NCBI GenBank assembly: GCA_009746045.1
Contig: RPFO01000016.1
Location: 1,298,604 to 1,362,603 of the forward strand
DNA: 64,000 nucleotides
Source: Mesostigma viride
Lineage: Eukaryota; Streptophyta; Mesostigmatophyceae; Mesostigmatales; Mesostigmataceae
Direction: 5' to 3'
Positions 50,687 through 64,000 of this stretch are shown piece by piece. Below the pieces are notes generated by a model. The model saw only the letters and a list, made by a program, of their open reading frames with translations. It ran no database searches and was not told the origin of the DNA. Each line of letters starts with the position of its first letter. Position 1 is the stretch's first letter. The position numbers and the translations under genes were made by a program.

Positions 50687-51976
50687 GTCGCGTTTGCGTG
50701 CCATATCATCCTGGACTGGTCATTACCGCTACTTGGAATGCATCCACTATCAGCAGTAATCATGTGTGAGATATGCCACCTACGGAAGATGATATGTGGG
50801 CTCTGCCCCACTGGCAGCCACCCGTTGCAAGAGCAGTTCCTACCGACCTTTATGACATAACGCTTAACAAGATTTGGTTATTCACAAATAAAATTGAGAA
50901 TACATTTTAGCCAAAACCAATGTTCATCAACAAGAAAGACTGGCTTATTCCAGCCCCTGGCCTGCCTAGCTTCGAGCAAACAAGTCCGGCATGTCCAATA
51001 CCGTGAACATCCGCTACCCGCTCTCCTTTATACGGAAGTTGGCCTTGTCCGGATGTATGCCAACACCCAGCCAACCGCTCTCATCCTAAGCTACCGACAG
51101 TGCCCAGGCGAATCTACCATACTGGTAGTCCCTGCGACGACTGTCCTCGAGACAAATCCAAAAAGGCTTAACTTGTATGCCTATCTCGCCTCGACCCATG
51201 AAAACAATCTCGCAACCATCACGGAGGTTGCGGCCGGATTGTTCTACTAGTTAATCACATGAAGACAACTGCGTCGTTGTGAAGTGAAAACTGAACGAAC
51301 AACGACCACAATGGCCGACTGTTCATCCTTTTAACCTGCGCAAGCTAACCTTTCCAACGTGACATCAGCCAGTGACGACCAAAATACACTGAACAAGGTG
51401 CCGCAAATCTAGCATGCGCTTTTTAACGTTAGATCAGGTGCTTGCCTGACACAAACCAAATCTCATGAACAAATCTGTCCAAGCACAAGCTAAACAACTT
51501 GTAGATATTTTGCAACACTAAAAAGCGCTGCCGCAATCAGAAATTAACCAGGCTAAATTGCCGGCCATCTCAGGCACCGCTGCTCAAAGCGTGCTGACCG
51601 TTCGCGACGTTTCACGTGTAGCCCTGGTCGTTCTCCACAAAGTCTGGTGTCCCTCGTTGTAGTCCTGGCAGAGCACGTGATCACTGGCCCGGCAGCCAGC
51701 CCAACATGCCTGGCCTGCCTTAGTGGCGCGCGCCAGCGCCTGGACTGCCCTGGTGACGACCGGTAGCCCAAATCCCCCCTTAGCCCACTGCCGCAAATGC
51801 GAACGCACTCGCACTTGGACGAATTCAGAAGATCCGCCGACGATTCAGTGGACGCGTGATTACAACTGAGATCCGCGGCGTCAGTACCGGGCCGCGGTAT
51901 AGCAACCCGCACAAGGCTGCGGACGTCAGAATTACGCTAAAATCTGAATTGCGGACGTGATAGATCACGGACGCGA
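50687..51976. repeat. 1.29-kb inverted-repeat element, tandem copy 1
   Basis: It starts TGTCGCGTTTGCG and ends ACGCGACAG, so the ends are short inverted repeats (CTGTCGCGT). Its first half (to 51333) recurs at 51977-52990 and its second half (51334-51976) at 54716-55358, nearly identical. The ORF at 50894-51250 is repeated exactly in copy 2 but is unrecognised. Confidence 0.8.
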
Positions 51977-52076
51977 CAGCTGTCGCGTTTGCGTGCCATA
52001 TCATCCTGGACTGGTCATTACCGCTACTTGGAATGCATCCACTATCAGCAGTAATCATGTGTGAGATATGCCACCT

Positions 52077-52436
52077 CCCCCCCCACTATTTAGCTCACAA
52101 CAACGTGAGAGCAAAAAGTGAAAGAAAGGCAGCTCACACAAAAGAAGGAAGCCCAAAGAGGGCGTCATTCCAGGCAGCAGCAAAAAAAAGAAAAAAAAAT
52201 CCAGCTGCTCAAAGATGCTTTTCCAGGATCAGCAACAACCTTAACATGCATGCTTTTAAAGGCTTAGCAATAACCCCTGACATGCATGCTTTTAAAGGCT
52301 TAGCAATAACCCCTTCAATGGCTTTTTACAGGGAAAAGCCTAACCTCTTCAGATGCTTTTGATCAAAGGCTAAGCAATAACCTCTTTCCACCACTAGGCC
52401 GGTAGGCCTGACTCCTAACAAGGTTGTTCGTTCAGT
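52077..52436. repeat. 360-bp insert with internal tandem repeat
   Basis: Absent from the matching place in copy 1 (50782/50783). It contains two exact copies of ACATGCATGCTTTTAAAGG plus CTTAGCAATAACCCC (near 52245-52315) and related degraded units. No duplication of the target is seen. Confidence 0.7.
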
Positions 52437-52990
52437 TACGGAAGATGATATGTGGGCTCTGCCCCACTGGCAGCCACCCGTTGCAAGAGCAGTTCCTACC
52501 GACCTTTATGACATAACGCTTAACAAGATTTGGTTATTCACAAATAAAATTGAGAATACATTTTAGCCAAAACCAATGTTCATCAACAAGAAAGACTGGC
52601 TTATTCCAGCCCCTGGCCTGCCTAGCTTCGAGCAAACAAGTCCGGCATGTCCAATACCGTGAACATCCGCTACCCGCTCTCCTTTATACGGAAGTTGGCC
52701 TTGTCCGGATGTATGCCAACACCCAGCCAACCGCTCTCATCCTAAGCTACCGACAGTGCCCAGGCGAATCTACCATACTGGTAGTCCCTGCGACGACTGT
52801 CCTCGAGACAAATCCAAAAAGGCTTAACTTGTATGCCTATCTCGCCTCGACCCATGAAAACAATCTCGCAACCATCACGGAGGTTGCGGCCGGATTGTTC
52901 TACTAGTTAATCACATGAAGACAACTGCGTCGTTGTGAAGTGAAAACTGAACGAACAACGACCACAATGGCCGACTGTTCATCCTTTTAA

Positions 52991-54711
52991 CCCTTAAATG
53001 GTACTGAGTCCGTTTTCGTGGCTCCAGTTGAAGTCCTACCACTCTAACGGACTGAGTTTGTGGCAGAACCAGGCGCCGCGCCAAAAATAATTTAACGGTC
53101 AAACCTGGGGGGATCGATAGATCTAGACGTACTCTATGCCTAGCACTATTCAGACCGTACTTTGGACAACTGGCCAGGGAGATATACTCAATCAAAGTTG
53201 GGGGGGTACCATGGTCAAACGGGACCGACGTGAGTGAAAATAATTGACGTCCGCGGCTATGGCGGTGCAGGCAAATGACTGGTACGAGAGCATGGCTTGG
53301 AATTTCGAACTCAAAATTTGTAGTCATTATCCTTGATTGTTAGAAAGGTTATATCTCTGGCCGTGAAGCGTCTGGATGTGCGCAAGTATGTCTCTAGGTT
53401 CTAATCGGTGCAGCAGATCCTGTCAGCGGCCAGGCGGTGACAGTGCGTATGCTACCTGTTGTTCGGAAGCAAACGTCCATATATTTGCGCGTGGATAAAC
53501 TTGTTACGTTATTCTTGACATGTTTTATTAGCGATGACGGCCAGGAAAGGTTCGAGGCTGTGTCCGTGAGGTGGGAGTGATGGCTCCCGCACAGCAGGTA
53601 ATCTGCAGTTTCGACCTGCATGGTACGTATTAACATGTTAGCGTTTATACATTACAGTACCAAGTCGTCCTATCGTTTATAAACTAGTTGTAGACATGTA
53701 ATCGATGGTTTTTGCTTGTCGTTTTGTTGCTTTAGTGCTTGTACGCGTTCGCTTGTGATGGTTGGGGAATACCACTATGTCACGCAGATTTTGGACCAGA
53801 TTTGATTGCTATTAGCTGAGGCTTCAACGAAACCAGTGAAGTAGCGTTTGTTATTGTCTCAAAACATGGTGGGCTTGATAAGGGGATGCTTTTCCCTGCA
53901 CAGACATAGCGAGACAAGTGGTTTTCTGGCCAGCTCTAGGCATTGCTTCTTGGTTTGCTGGCCCAAGTTATCCTTCTGCTTGTGCGTCCATAGTGCATGC
54001 AAGAAACATGAATGGCCGGGGCCTGCTTGCATGGAAGCATAGCCAGGTTAGTTCTTTTGTTTTTTCTATCATTGCCAATCATTGGAATTGCTTTATAGAG
54101 TGTTGGATGCATTGATAATGTAGCTCCTTGTGAACCCCTTCTACGCTTGGTTTTGGGCCTTGGCACAAGCTTTATACTTGTTGTATAGCATGCTGTTGTG
54201 ATTTTTAAGCTGGAAATGTGTTTGGGAATCCATGTGTGGCCATCTATGATGTTTTGTACCACGTTGGAATTGAATGCCCATACGGTAGTGCTAGCAAAAC
54301 ACCCCAAAATAACTGCACCCGTTATAACGGTCTGAGCTATTTTGGGCTGTATGCTAGCTAGCCTGTGCAGTTCTATGGCATGTCATGTTGTGAATGCATC
54401 TATGGCATGCCTGTGATTATCTTTAACTCCCCTCAAAGGGCCAGGGTCATCAGATTTTGAGAAATGGTCCATATTGCATTATATATCTCTTGAACCCCAT
54501 CTGCACCGTACCCCCTTGGGGGGGGTGCTATTTATAGCAGCTGTGGGGCATAGATATGTGACCAATGACATGACCCCAAAGTTATTTGATATAAAAGCAT
54601 CCTTGGTTCCAAGGGTGGGCCAGAAAATGTTATTTGGCTAGATACTCTCATACTTACTAAGATACCCATACTCAGTCCGTTCTGGTGGTTCCAGTTGACA
54701 CCATTTAAGGG
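52991..54711 (+). mobile_element. Intact non-autonomous piggyBac-like element (1721 bp)
   Basis: Its ends are CCCTTAAATGG and CCATTTAAGGG, with TTAA on both sides (52987-52990 and 54712-54715). The duplicated host sequence at 51327-51334 shows the empty site, CTTTTAACCTGC, with a single TTAA. TTAA targets and CCC-type ends are the signature of piggyBac transposons, which excise cleanly. No transposase is encoded, so it would depend on a source elsewhere. A hairpin at 54303-54346 is kept from the older copy at 20540-22256. Confidence 0.88.
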
Positions 54712-55358
54712 TTAACCTGCGCAAGCTAACCTTTCCAACGTGACATCAGCCAGTGACGACCAAAATACACTGAACAAGGTGCCGCAAATCTAGCATGCGC
54801 TTTTTAACGTTAGATCAGGTGCTTGCCTGACACAAACCAAATCTCATGAACAAATCTGTCCAAGCACAAGCTAAACAACTTGTAGATATTTTGCAACACT
54901 AAAAAGCGCTGCCGCAATCAGAAATTAACCAGGCTAAATTGCCGGCCATCTCAGGCACCGCTGCTCAAAGCGTGCTGACCGTTCGCGACGTTTCACGTGT
55001 AGCCCTGGTCGTTCTCCACAAAGTCTGGTGTCCCTCGTTGTAGTCCTGGCAGAGCACGTGATCACTGGCCCGGCAGCCAGCCCAACATGCCTGGCCTGCC
55101 TTAGTGGCGCGCGCCAGCGCCTGGACTGCCCTGGTGACGACCGGTAGCCCAAATCCCCCCTTAGCCCACTGCCGCAAATGCGAACGCACTCGCACTTGGA
55201 CGAATTCAGAAGATCCGCCGACGATTCAGTGGACGCGTGATTACAACTGAGATCCGCGGCGTCAGTACCGGGCCGCGGTATAGCAACCCGCACAAGGCTG
55301 CGGACGTCAGAATTACGCTAAAATCTGAATTGCGGACGTGATAGATCACGGACGCGAC

Positions 55359-55985
<627 letters not shown>

Positions 55986-56033
55986 CCCACGACGCACGAT
56001 GTTGTTGTTGTTGTTGTTGCCCACGACGCACGA

Positions 56034-56840
56034 AGTTGACAGGGGGAGTTGAGTTGAGTTGATTTGACAGGGGGAGTTGAGTTGAGTTGAGTTGAGTTTA
56101 TTTCCGCGCCGGTGGTCCGACAGGGTTAATAGCCCGCAACTGAGGTTCATGAGAGAGGGTCGATCTGGGAATATACACCGCCCGTCATTCGTAGTAGTTA
56201 TGACTCAAATAGTTTAATTAAAGCATGCCTTTCATTTCTGCCCTCTGCGAATTTTCAGTGAGTTACCGCTGGATCGATTGTTGGGAGCCAAGTAGGGCCC
56301 CCGGCTTTTCTTTCTTTATTTAAAATACTTTGTTTGTTTTTTCGTCGTGCAGCCGCTCAAGGCAGTCGGGTACTTATTTACCACGGTGACGGAGATCCCC
56401 TGATTTTCTGTCGTTTCAGCTTGCTGTTTCCCCCAGAGCCGTAACCCCCCAGGGCCGGCAAGATGAAACTGATGAATTAATTTACTTTGCTTGTTTATTA
56501 GTTTATCTCTCATGCAAATCCAAAGCCCAGGGACTTCGTTCATTAAAATTTCCTAGTTTGTTGTGACGTTTTCAGGCGGAAAGTGTTCGAGCAATTACCG
56601 GGTAGATGGGTGTTTTTATCAACCAATCATGATTGGGGATATCGTTAGGTAAAGGGGTACCACGTAGCGCCGGTCGGACCAGCTGGTTACCCAATGTGTA
56701 TAATGTGGTAGGTGATCTGTTTAGAAGGGAGCATTATGTGGATTGTGGGTTAACCCTGGGTATGCCCCTAAAACCCCTCGGGCTCCGGAAGAGGCCTTTA
56801 TATCTCCCAAACCGGTGCCTCTAAATGTGTTCCCAGCCAA
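56034..56840. other. No gene seen; GAGTT pentamers at left
   Basis: 56040-56098 contains (GAGTT)n units. The rest has no recognised ORF. It includes the 12-mer CACCGCCCGTCA near 56172, discussed as rejected. Confidence 0.4.
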
Positions 56841-57240
56841 TATCTGTGGGCTCTGATCTTCGGGGCCATGGGGACCCTGACCCCCGGCTTCTTTGATGAA
56901 GGAGTGCTGCCGGCTCCGAGAGGACGGCCAGCTGGACCTGAAGGGCCAGCGGGCCCCTTGTTGGTCAGCGCGGACCTGGACATCGTACTGGCGCCAACGC
57001 CTTTCGGTAGCGATTACCCGGGCTATGGCTGATATCTTGAGCACTCCGCCGCATGCGGGCTGACTTTGCACCGCAGCACGGTTATTAGGCTGTTTTACTT
57101 CATTACCCGCGGCGTGGATCGAGTGTCCCATGCTGGCTGTGGTTATTTTGTCGTGGTATCTCTTGTTAGCGTTGGCTTTGTTTATTTTTACTTGGGTGCC
57201 TTCACTTTGATGTAAGTACGTATATTTTTGTAATAAACGA
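56840..57240 (+). pseudogene. Decayed R2-type LINE C-terminus
   Basis: Plus-strand frames encode FGAMG, then in another frame CRLREDGQLDLKGQ, CWSARTWTSYWRQRLSVA and RAMADIL. These match the last 70 residues of the endonuclease ORF at 4259-5704 (FGAMGP, CCQRREDRLDLEGQ, SARTWSSYWRQRLSLA, RTVADVL). At least one frameshift and several changes are present. A TAATAAA motif near 57230 may mark the end of its 3' UTR. Confidence 0.7.
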
Positions 57241-57539
57241 CAGTGTGTGCTTTGGTCCCAGTATGGACCGTAAAATTGTTATTAGGTTGGTTTGTGGGCA
57301 TTATCTCGCGAAGTCAGTGGAACTCGATCGTCCTATATGTAGTGGCGCTCGGTTGGTTACCGAGTCCAACTGTCAAATGGATAGATCGATCACGGTAGCT
57401 GCTACCGTACGTCGACCAACCTAGCTAATATAAATTACAAAACACCCTTGCTATGCTGAAACGTGCGGTAATTGGGGGGGCCTTGAAGTACTTAATAATA
57501 ATAATGAAGTAATAATAAGGGTAAAGAAATGCTAGGCCA
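57241..57539. other. No feature seen
   Basis: AT-rich spacer between the R2-type remnant and a LINE 3' end. Confidence 0.4.
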
Positions 57540-57805
57540 CTCTCTCACCCGTCTTTGGACTGCCATGCAGGACAAGACGCGGTGGAAGAAGATTGTCAAG
57601 GCGCACACGCCCGACCCTGTGGGCAAGCCCCCTCCCCCCAAGCGGAGGAGGCGTTTTGATGAGTAGTGTAGTTAGGATTTTCTAGATATAGAGTTAGGAT
57701 AGAACTTTCGATCACGCGGCTTCCTCCATCCCATCCATCATGAAATATGTGCTACATGATCTCCCCACGGAGGCATGTTGTAATTTAATTTAATTTAATT
57801 TAAAT
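57540..57805 (+). mobile_element. LINE 3' end, very short
   Basis: It starts at CCACTCTCTCACCC, encodes the last residues of the RT protein (KIVKAHTPDPVGK, then RRRRFDE, stop near 57663), then the 3' UTR, the hairpin (57761-57772) and a (TTTAA)n tail. Confidence 0.85.
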
Positions 57806-58079
57806 GCAAGGCATACCGGCCATTAGACAACAAAGACTCAGACTAGTGGCTCACGGCAGCGCTCAGAACTTTTGCGCATGAGCCCCAAATTCAGTTGAAG
57901 GTCACTTGCATTCGATGCCTCTAATTCTCAAGGCGCACCCGCCAGTACCAAGGAGACATCAGACAAGGTTCCAGCATAATCGGTTCCGGCTGAAACGCAA
58001 TATCGGAAAAGTTACGCCCGTGACAGGATTCAGGCTACTAAATCGTGAGTGACAACCCTAAAAGCTGACTAAACGCGGT

Positions 58080-58655
58080 CTCAGAAAAGGAGCTTTCCGG
58101 CTCGACCAGGATCCTCGCCTCCTCCACCGCCACCACCCCCACCACCGTCGCCATCACCGCCCAGCTCCGTGACATCGACCAGCGCCTTAAGGACAACGCC
58201 GCCATGGCCATCGAGTGCCTGCAAAACACCGCAGGCCTCACCGCCCAGGCGGTGAAGGACATAGCCGCCAAGCCAGCCCCCGCTGGCCCATGCAGCTAGC
58301 GATGCTCACATCCCGCCCGGCCACTGAGACCTGGGCGGACATGAGCACTCAAGCAACACAGCACCTCCACCACCTCCGCCGTCGCAGCACAGCTCCAGCA
58401 TGCAGTAGACGCTCGACCTCCGCGATTGAGGAGGCCGAGCTCGACAAGCGCAGCCTTAACGTCATCGGCAAGAACTTCGACCTGGTGGAAGGTGAGAAGT
58501 CCGCGAAGCTTGCTGAGAAGCCATGCGCCCCGGCTACAGCCATTGTTTAGCCATGATGACCTTCCACTTCATGCACCAGGCCTTTCCGACACGAGAAGAG
58601 CTCTGATAAATCATGGTACGTGGTGCACCTTCCTAGAGCAGGTGTAGTTTACACC
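58080..58655 (+). pseudogene. 5'-truncated ORF1-family fragment
   Basis: It encodes QLRDIDQRLKDNAAMAIECL, HRPGGEGHSRQAS-type shifted segments and EEAELDKRSLNVIGKNFDLV, matching the central part of the ORF1 protein, then jumps to a remnant of the ORF1-family 3' UTR (58515-58655). The DDLT domain has been lost. It is frameshifted. Confidence 0.7.
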
Positions 58656-59326
58656 GTACCCTTGCGTGGACACTCACGGCCCCCACACTGGCATCTAGGC
58701 TAGACGGCATGTGCAGTTTACAGGATGCTCCGACAGGTCCTGAACGTAGGGTTTTCCAAGCGCCCGTCATCAGAGTCTTTGTATCAGGGCATGCCTCGTA
58801 TTTCGGACGAGATTAGACAGGGTAGGATAGCATTTGTAGGACACCTTGCTCGCACCAGCCAGGTCGACACCGCCCGGCGCCCTTGGTCTGGCAGGCCCCC
58901 AGCGGCTTGGCCAGCCAGGGCGGCACATTCTGACCTGGCCTGGCCCCAAGGGCATTGCCAAAAAGGTAGGGAAACATGTCACGAACTACGTACAGATGTT
59001 GCTGGATGACCTACTGGTCCCAGCCCAGTTTGAATACCGCATCCACTCTCTCTCGGACCCTTCTTTGGACCGCCATGCAGAACAAGACGCGGTGGAATCT
59101 AGGATTGTCAAGGCTCACACGCCCGACCCTGTGGGCAAACCACCTCCCCCCAAGCGGAGGAGGCGTTTTGATGAGTAGGGCAGTTAGGACTTTTCTAGAC
59201 TAGCTAGATTAGAGTTAGGTTAGTTCGATTACGCGGCTCCTTCCGGCCACCCCACCCATCCATCAAGGAATATGTGCTACATGATCTCCCAACGGAGGCA
59301 TGTTATAATTTAATTTAATTTAATTT
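58656..59326 (+). mobile_element. LINE RT C-terminal fragment
   Basis: It joins the ORF1-family 3' UTR directly at about 58656 and encodes TLASRLDG, MLRQVLNVGFSKRPSSESLY, ISDEIRQGRIAFVGHLARTS and KAHTPDPVGK, with stop near 59177, then the 3' UTR, the hairpin (59285-59298) and a (TTTAA)n tail. Confidence 0.82.
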
Positions 59327-59362
59327 TGCAGGAAGTAGCCCAGAATGTATTATTAAAGCCAT
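59327..59362 (+). repeat. ORF1-family 3' UTR scrap between LINE copies
   Basis: GCAGGAAGTAGCCCAGAATG and the following bases match 39206-39244 of the ORF1-only element 3' UTR. It lies between two LINE copies, so the junction mixes the two families. Confidence 0.65.
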
Positions 59363-59930
59363 ATGTATATGCGTATTTCGGACGAGATTAGGCAGCGTAG
59401 GATAGCATTTGTAGGACACCTTGCTCGCACCAGCCAGGTCGACACCGCCCTTGGTTTGGCAGGCCCCCAGCGGCTTGGCCAGCCAGGGCGGCACATTCTG
59501 ACCTGGCCTGGCCCCAAGGGCATTCCCAAAAGGTTGGGAAAACATACCAGGAACTACGTACATCCAGATGTTGCTGGCCGACCTAGCTAGTGGTCCCAGC
59601 CCATGCAGTTTGAACACCGCGCATCCACTCTCTCTCCCTTCTTTAATTGGACTGCCGTGCAGAACAAGAGGCGGTGGCAGAAGATTGTCAAGGCGCTCAC
59701 ACGCCAGCCCCTGTGGGCAAGCCACCTCCCCCCAAGAGGAGGCGGCGTTTTGATGAGTAGCGTAGTTAGGATTTTTCTAGACTAGAGCTCTAGATAGCTA
59801 GTAGATCGAGTTAGGTTAGTTCGCTTACGCGGCTCCCTACACTCCACGCATCCATAAAGGAATATGTGCTACATGATCTCCCAACGGAGGCATGGTATAA
59901 TTTAATTTTAAATTTAATTTTTAATGTATA
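59363..59930 (+). mobile_element. LINE RT C-terminal fragment
   Basis: It begins at MRISDEIRQRRIAFVGHLAR, ends near RRRRFDE (stop about 59757) and carries the 3' UTR, the hairpin (59877-59890) and a TTTAA-rich tail. A few bases of the ORF1-family 3' UTR (59931-59955) follow. Confidence 0.82.
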
Positions 59931-59955
59931 TGCCCCTTCTCAGGGATATGTGCTG

Positions 59956-60240
59956 CATTCTGATTTGGCACGCCGCAAAGGTGAAAACCATTTGCGTTCA
60001 GTACGTGCCGGTCCGCGGAAAACGTGATCTGCAAATGAATCCAGGCCGGAATCGAACTGGGGACCTCTCGCACCAACTTTTGCTGATTATAGGACGGACG
60101 TCTCCTGATCCTAAGGCATCGCCAACTGACACCTACAGTCATCCGCAAAAGTTCTCCTTTCCGGGGAGTGATGCAAGCCTTTCGGATTTGGTACTAGATA
60201 AATCATTCGAGATCTGTGTGTGTAGGAGTACTACACACGT
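59956..60240 (-). mobile_element. SINE-like repeat, copy 2
   Basis: Inverted copy of 45454-45736, including the B-box context (reverse complement near 60047-60065) and the GTGTAG hairpin near 60220. A clear target duplication is not visible. Confidence 0.65.
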
Positions 60241-60346
60241 GTCCACTCGAGACTTGTTCAGTCTCGAAACGTGAGACGGGCTGAACACGGCTGGAACCTT
60301 CTTGAGAAGGGGGCGTAGCCGGTACTATCAAGATCAGCCAAGCGTA

Positions 60347-60470
60347 TATTCTGATTTGGCACGCCGCAAAGGTGAAAACCATTTGCGTTCAGTGCCGGTC
60401 CGCGGAAAACGCGATCTGCAAATGAATCCAGGCCGGAATCGAACTGGGGACCTCTCGCACCAACTTTTGT
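60347..60470 (-). mobile_element. SINE-like repeat, partial copy 3
   Basis: It matches the 3' half of the SINE-like repeat, up to GGTGCGAGAGG upstream of the B box, and stops where a PLE terminus begins. Confidence 0.62.
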
Positions 60471-60472
60471 CA

Positions 60473-61042
60473 CGGAGACATTGAACCAGCGCAGGCAAGC
60501 TAGAAATCGGGAGAATCCGGACCATGGTAGCTCGAGCCTGCCGTTATCTTGTCCGCGTGTTCGAGTCGTTCAGGATGATATGAATATGAATGGTGATGGA
60601 AATGTGTAGCCTTGTGTGTTGAAATTATGGCTGGCTTACGTGTAGAGCGACTAGATGACCTAGACGGTGGGGCCGGAAACAGCTTGCTTGATCAGGGCGT
60701 GTGTTTCGAGCCACTGGCCGGGAGTGTCTAAGGGTAAGCACCATTGCTGCGATCGCTCTCCCACCATTTACGAGGAAATACCCGCAAACGGGAAACCACT
60801 GAAAAGGTATAGCAAGTCAGTCATTACGTTAGCCATGCCATGATTCCAAACGTCCAAGAACTGCACACGGTGCAAAGGCAAAAATCCGGAGGACAGCACT
60901 TTCAAATGTGCGGCAGGAACCAAAAGCCCGCGTATATATCAAAGAGACAACCAGCGCATATATGCCAGAAAACATCGTGTTGCTGCAGCGACGCGACGAT
61001 GTGGACAACGAATCATGTTCCAGGCTCGAAACGGCCGCAAAG
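60473..61042 (-). mobile_element. 5'-truncated PLE 3' end
   Basis: It matches 36131-36690. A 19-bp copy of its own terminus is inserted at 60940-60958, flanked by TATAT on each side. A trace of the ORF1-family hairpin (61059-61072) with a TTAA tail follows it. Confidence 0.75.
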
Positions 61043-61045
61043 GAG

Positions 61046-61105
61046 GAGTGCTACATGTACTCCCAACGGAGTTATGTTCAAGATTAATTAATTAATTAAT
61101 AATGT
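61046..61105 (+). mobile_element. Minimal ORF1-family 3' end
   Basis: About 40 bases only: GTGCTACATGTACTCCCAAC, the rest of the hairpin (61059-61072), TTATGTTC and an ATTAATTAATTAA tail. It is the shortest copy that still has the complete 3' terminal structure. Confidence 0.7.
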
Positions 61106-61123
61106 AATTATATTTAAATAATT

Positions 61124-61632
61124 AATCAAGGAGACAACCAGCGCAGGCCAGAAATCGGGACCTCGAATCCGGACCATGGTAGCTCGAGCCTGCTGTTATC
61201 GAGTCATTCAGGATGATGAACATGAATGGAGAAGGAAATGTGTAGAATTGATCATTGAAATTGTGGCCTGCTGACGAGAAGAGCGACTAGATGCCAGGTC
61301 TAGACGGTGGGGCTGGAAACAGATTGCTTGATCAGGGCGTGTGTTTCAAGCCTAACTGGCCGAGAGTGTCCAGTGGTGAGCAACATTGCTGCCATCGCTC
61401 TCCCACCATTTACGGGAAATACCCGCAAATAGAAAACCACTGAAAAGGTATAGCAAGTCAGTCATTACGTTAGCCATGCCATGTTGCCAAACGTCTAAGA
61501 ACTGTGCACACACGGGGCAACGGCAAAAATCCGGAGGGCATCACTTTCAAATGTTCGGCGTGATCCAAACGCCTACGTATGCCAGAAAACATCATGTTAC
61601 TGTAGCAACGCGACGGTGGGGACAACAAACAG
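61124..61632 (-). mobile_element. 5'-truncated PLE 3' end
   Basis: A further copy of the PLE terminus, starting TCAAGGAGACAACC, more diverged than the copy at 60473-61042 but collinear with it. Confidence 0.72.
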
Positions 61633-61928
61633 TATGCACAAAATGTCTACTACAAAGGCAGACCTTGCCGGCTCGCCCTGGAGACCAAATCACAACATGG
61701 ATCTGCCGCATACACGACGACGTGGGTGCTTCCCACCCAGGCTTCCCAGCCCTAATGCTATCATCACCGACATTTGCCCACTGATTGCAATTACAAAGTT
61801 GGCTCCCCATTCCCGCTGAGACGCAGTGTGCGCTCGCGCATCGCCACATGGCAATGTCTCATTCGCTTCGAAACAGTGACGCATCAGGGCGGGGCTTGGA
61901 AAATAGTTTATGAAATCTAGTAAAAACT
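61633..61928. other. Downstream of the partial gene; nothing recognised
   Basis: This short segment should hold the 3' UTR of the minus-strand gene ending at 61929. No other feature is seen. Confidence 0.35.
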
Positions 61929-63905
<1,977 letters not shown>

Positions 63906-64000
63906 CTGCGGCACGCGTGAGATGGCGAGATTGACAACAACAGGGTGAGGGTAGACATCAACGTTGGATTACTGCGGGGTACACGTGACTTCCTGGTTCC

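Larger units (their letters stand above)
51977..55358. repeat. 1.29-kb element, tandem copy 2 with two insertions
   Basis: It follows copy 1 directly; the joint is the palindrome GCGACAGCTGTCGC. A 360-base insertion (52077-52436) and the piggyBac-like element (52991-54711) interrupt it. It ends at the second TTG array. With the insertions removed it matches copy 1 in length. Confidence 0.83.

Noticed and set aside
56168-56190. CACCGCCCGTCA, a motif found near the 3' end of small-subunit rRNA
   Set aside because: The flanking sequence does not continue as rRNA; a 12-base match alone is too weak. Alignment of 56100-56300 to organellar rRNAs would settle it.

Overview
The window is nuclear DNA of a eukaryote. 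The genes carry GT-AG introns, one gene encodes a nucleus-encoded mitochondrial ATP synthase beta subunit, and the space between genes is filled with LINEs, Penelope-like elements (PLEs), DNA transposons, a SINE-like repeat and very long simple repeats. A small membrane protein with a DnaJ-type cysteine-rich domain and a CTRWSD motif resembles plastid proteins of plants and algae. A photosynthetic protist or alga is therefore my best guess; the lineage cannot be fixed from sequence alone.

Four host genes can be supported. (1) 9418-17268, minus: a five-exon Fes1/HSPBP1-type Hsp70 nucleotide-exchange factor of about 318 aa. Its introns hold a decamer minisatellite of about 0.93 kb, a 57-bp minisatellite of about 3.2 kb and a (TG)n tract. 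(2) 25059-30874, plus: an eight-exon gene for the mitochondrial F1-ATP synthase beta subunit (616 aa) with an acidic N-terminal extension and a decayed exon duplicate in intron 7. (3) About 48032-48559, minus: the DnaJ-type cysteine-rich protein. (4) 61929-63905, minus: the last two exons of an unrecognised gene that runs off the right edge.

The rest is a layered transposon graveyard in which many insertions can be read exactly, because their target-site duplications (TSDs) survive. 0.6-6.2 kb: tandem copies of a repeat related to a piggyBac-like family, one of them interrupted by an R2-type LINE 3' fragment (4049-5710). 6.2-8.6 kb: a Helitron/Pif1-like gene fragment split by an ORF1-type element, next to a LINE reverse transcriptase (RT) fragment. 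17.7-23.8 kb: an inverted repeat pair around a 1717-bp piggyBac-like element. 31.9-34.5 kb: head-to-tail LINE 3' ends and the best RT copy. 34.6-46.8 kb: an hAT-like element, a PLE carrying a full-length ORF1-only element that itself carries an inverted fragment, then a LINE split by a second full-length ORF1-only element that is itself split by a TA-target DNA transposon, then a PLE fragment split by a LINE that is split by a SINE. 49.4-56.0 kb: a (TTG)n array of about 1.9 kb split by a tandemly duplicated inverted-repeat element, one copy of which contains a complete 1721-bp TTAA-flanked piggyBac-like element. 56.8-61.6 kb: further LINE, ORF1, SINE and PLE fragments.

The most interesting system is a two-component non-LTR retrotransposon arrangement. 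A family of about 2.0-kb elements encodes only an L1-ORF1-like protein and no RT; a separate LINE family supplies an RT. Both end in the same short 3' hairpin (CTCCNACGGAG-type, with compensatory change in its closing pair) followed by ATGTT and a short tandem-repeat tail. This suggests the ORF1-only element is mobilised in trans through a shared 3' signal. A second unusual phenomenon is a set of 19-21-bp insertions of the PLE terminus, each flanked by a short TSD.
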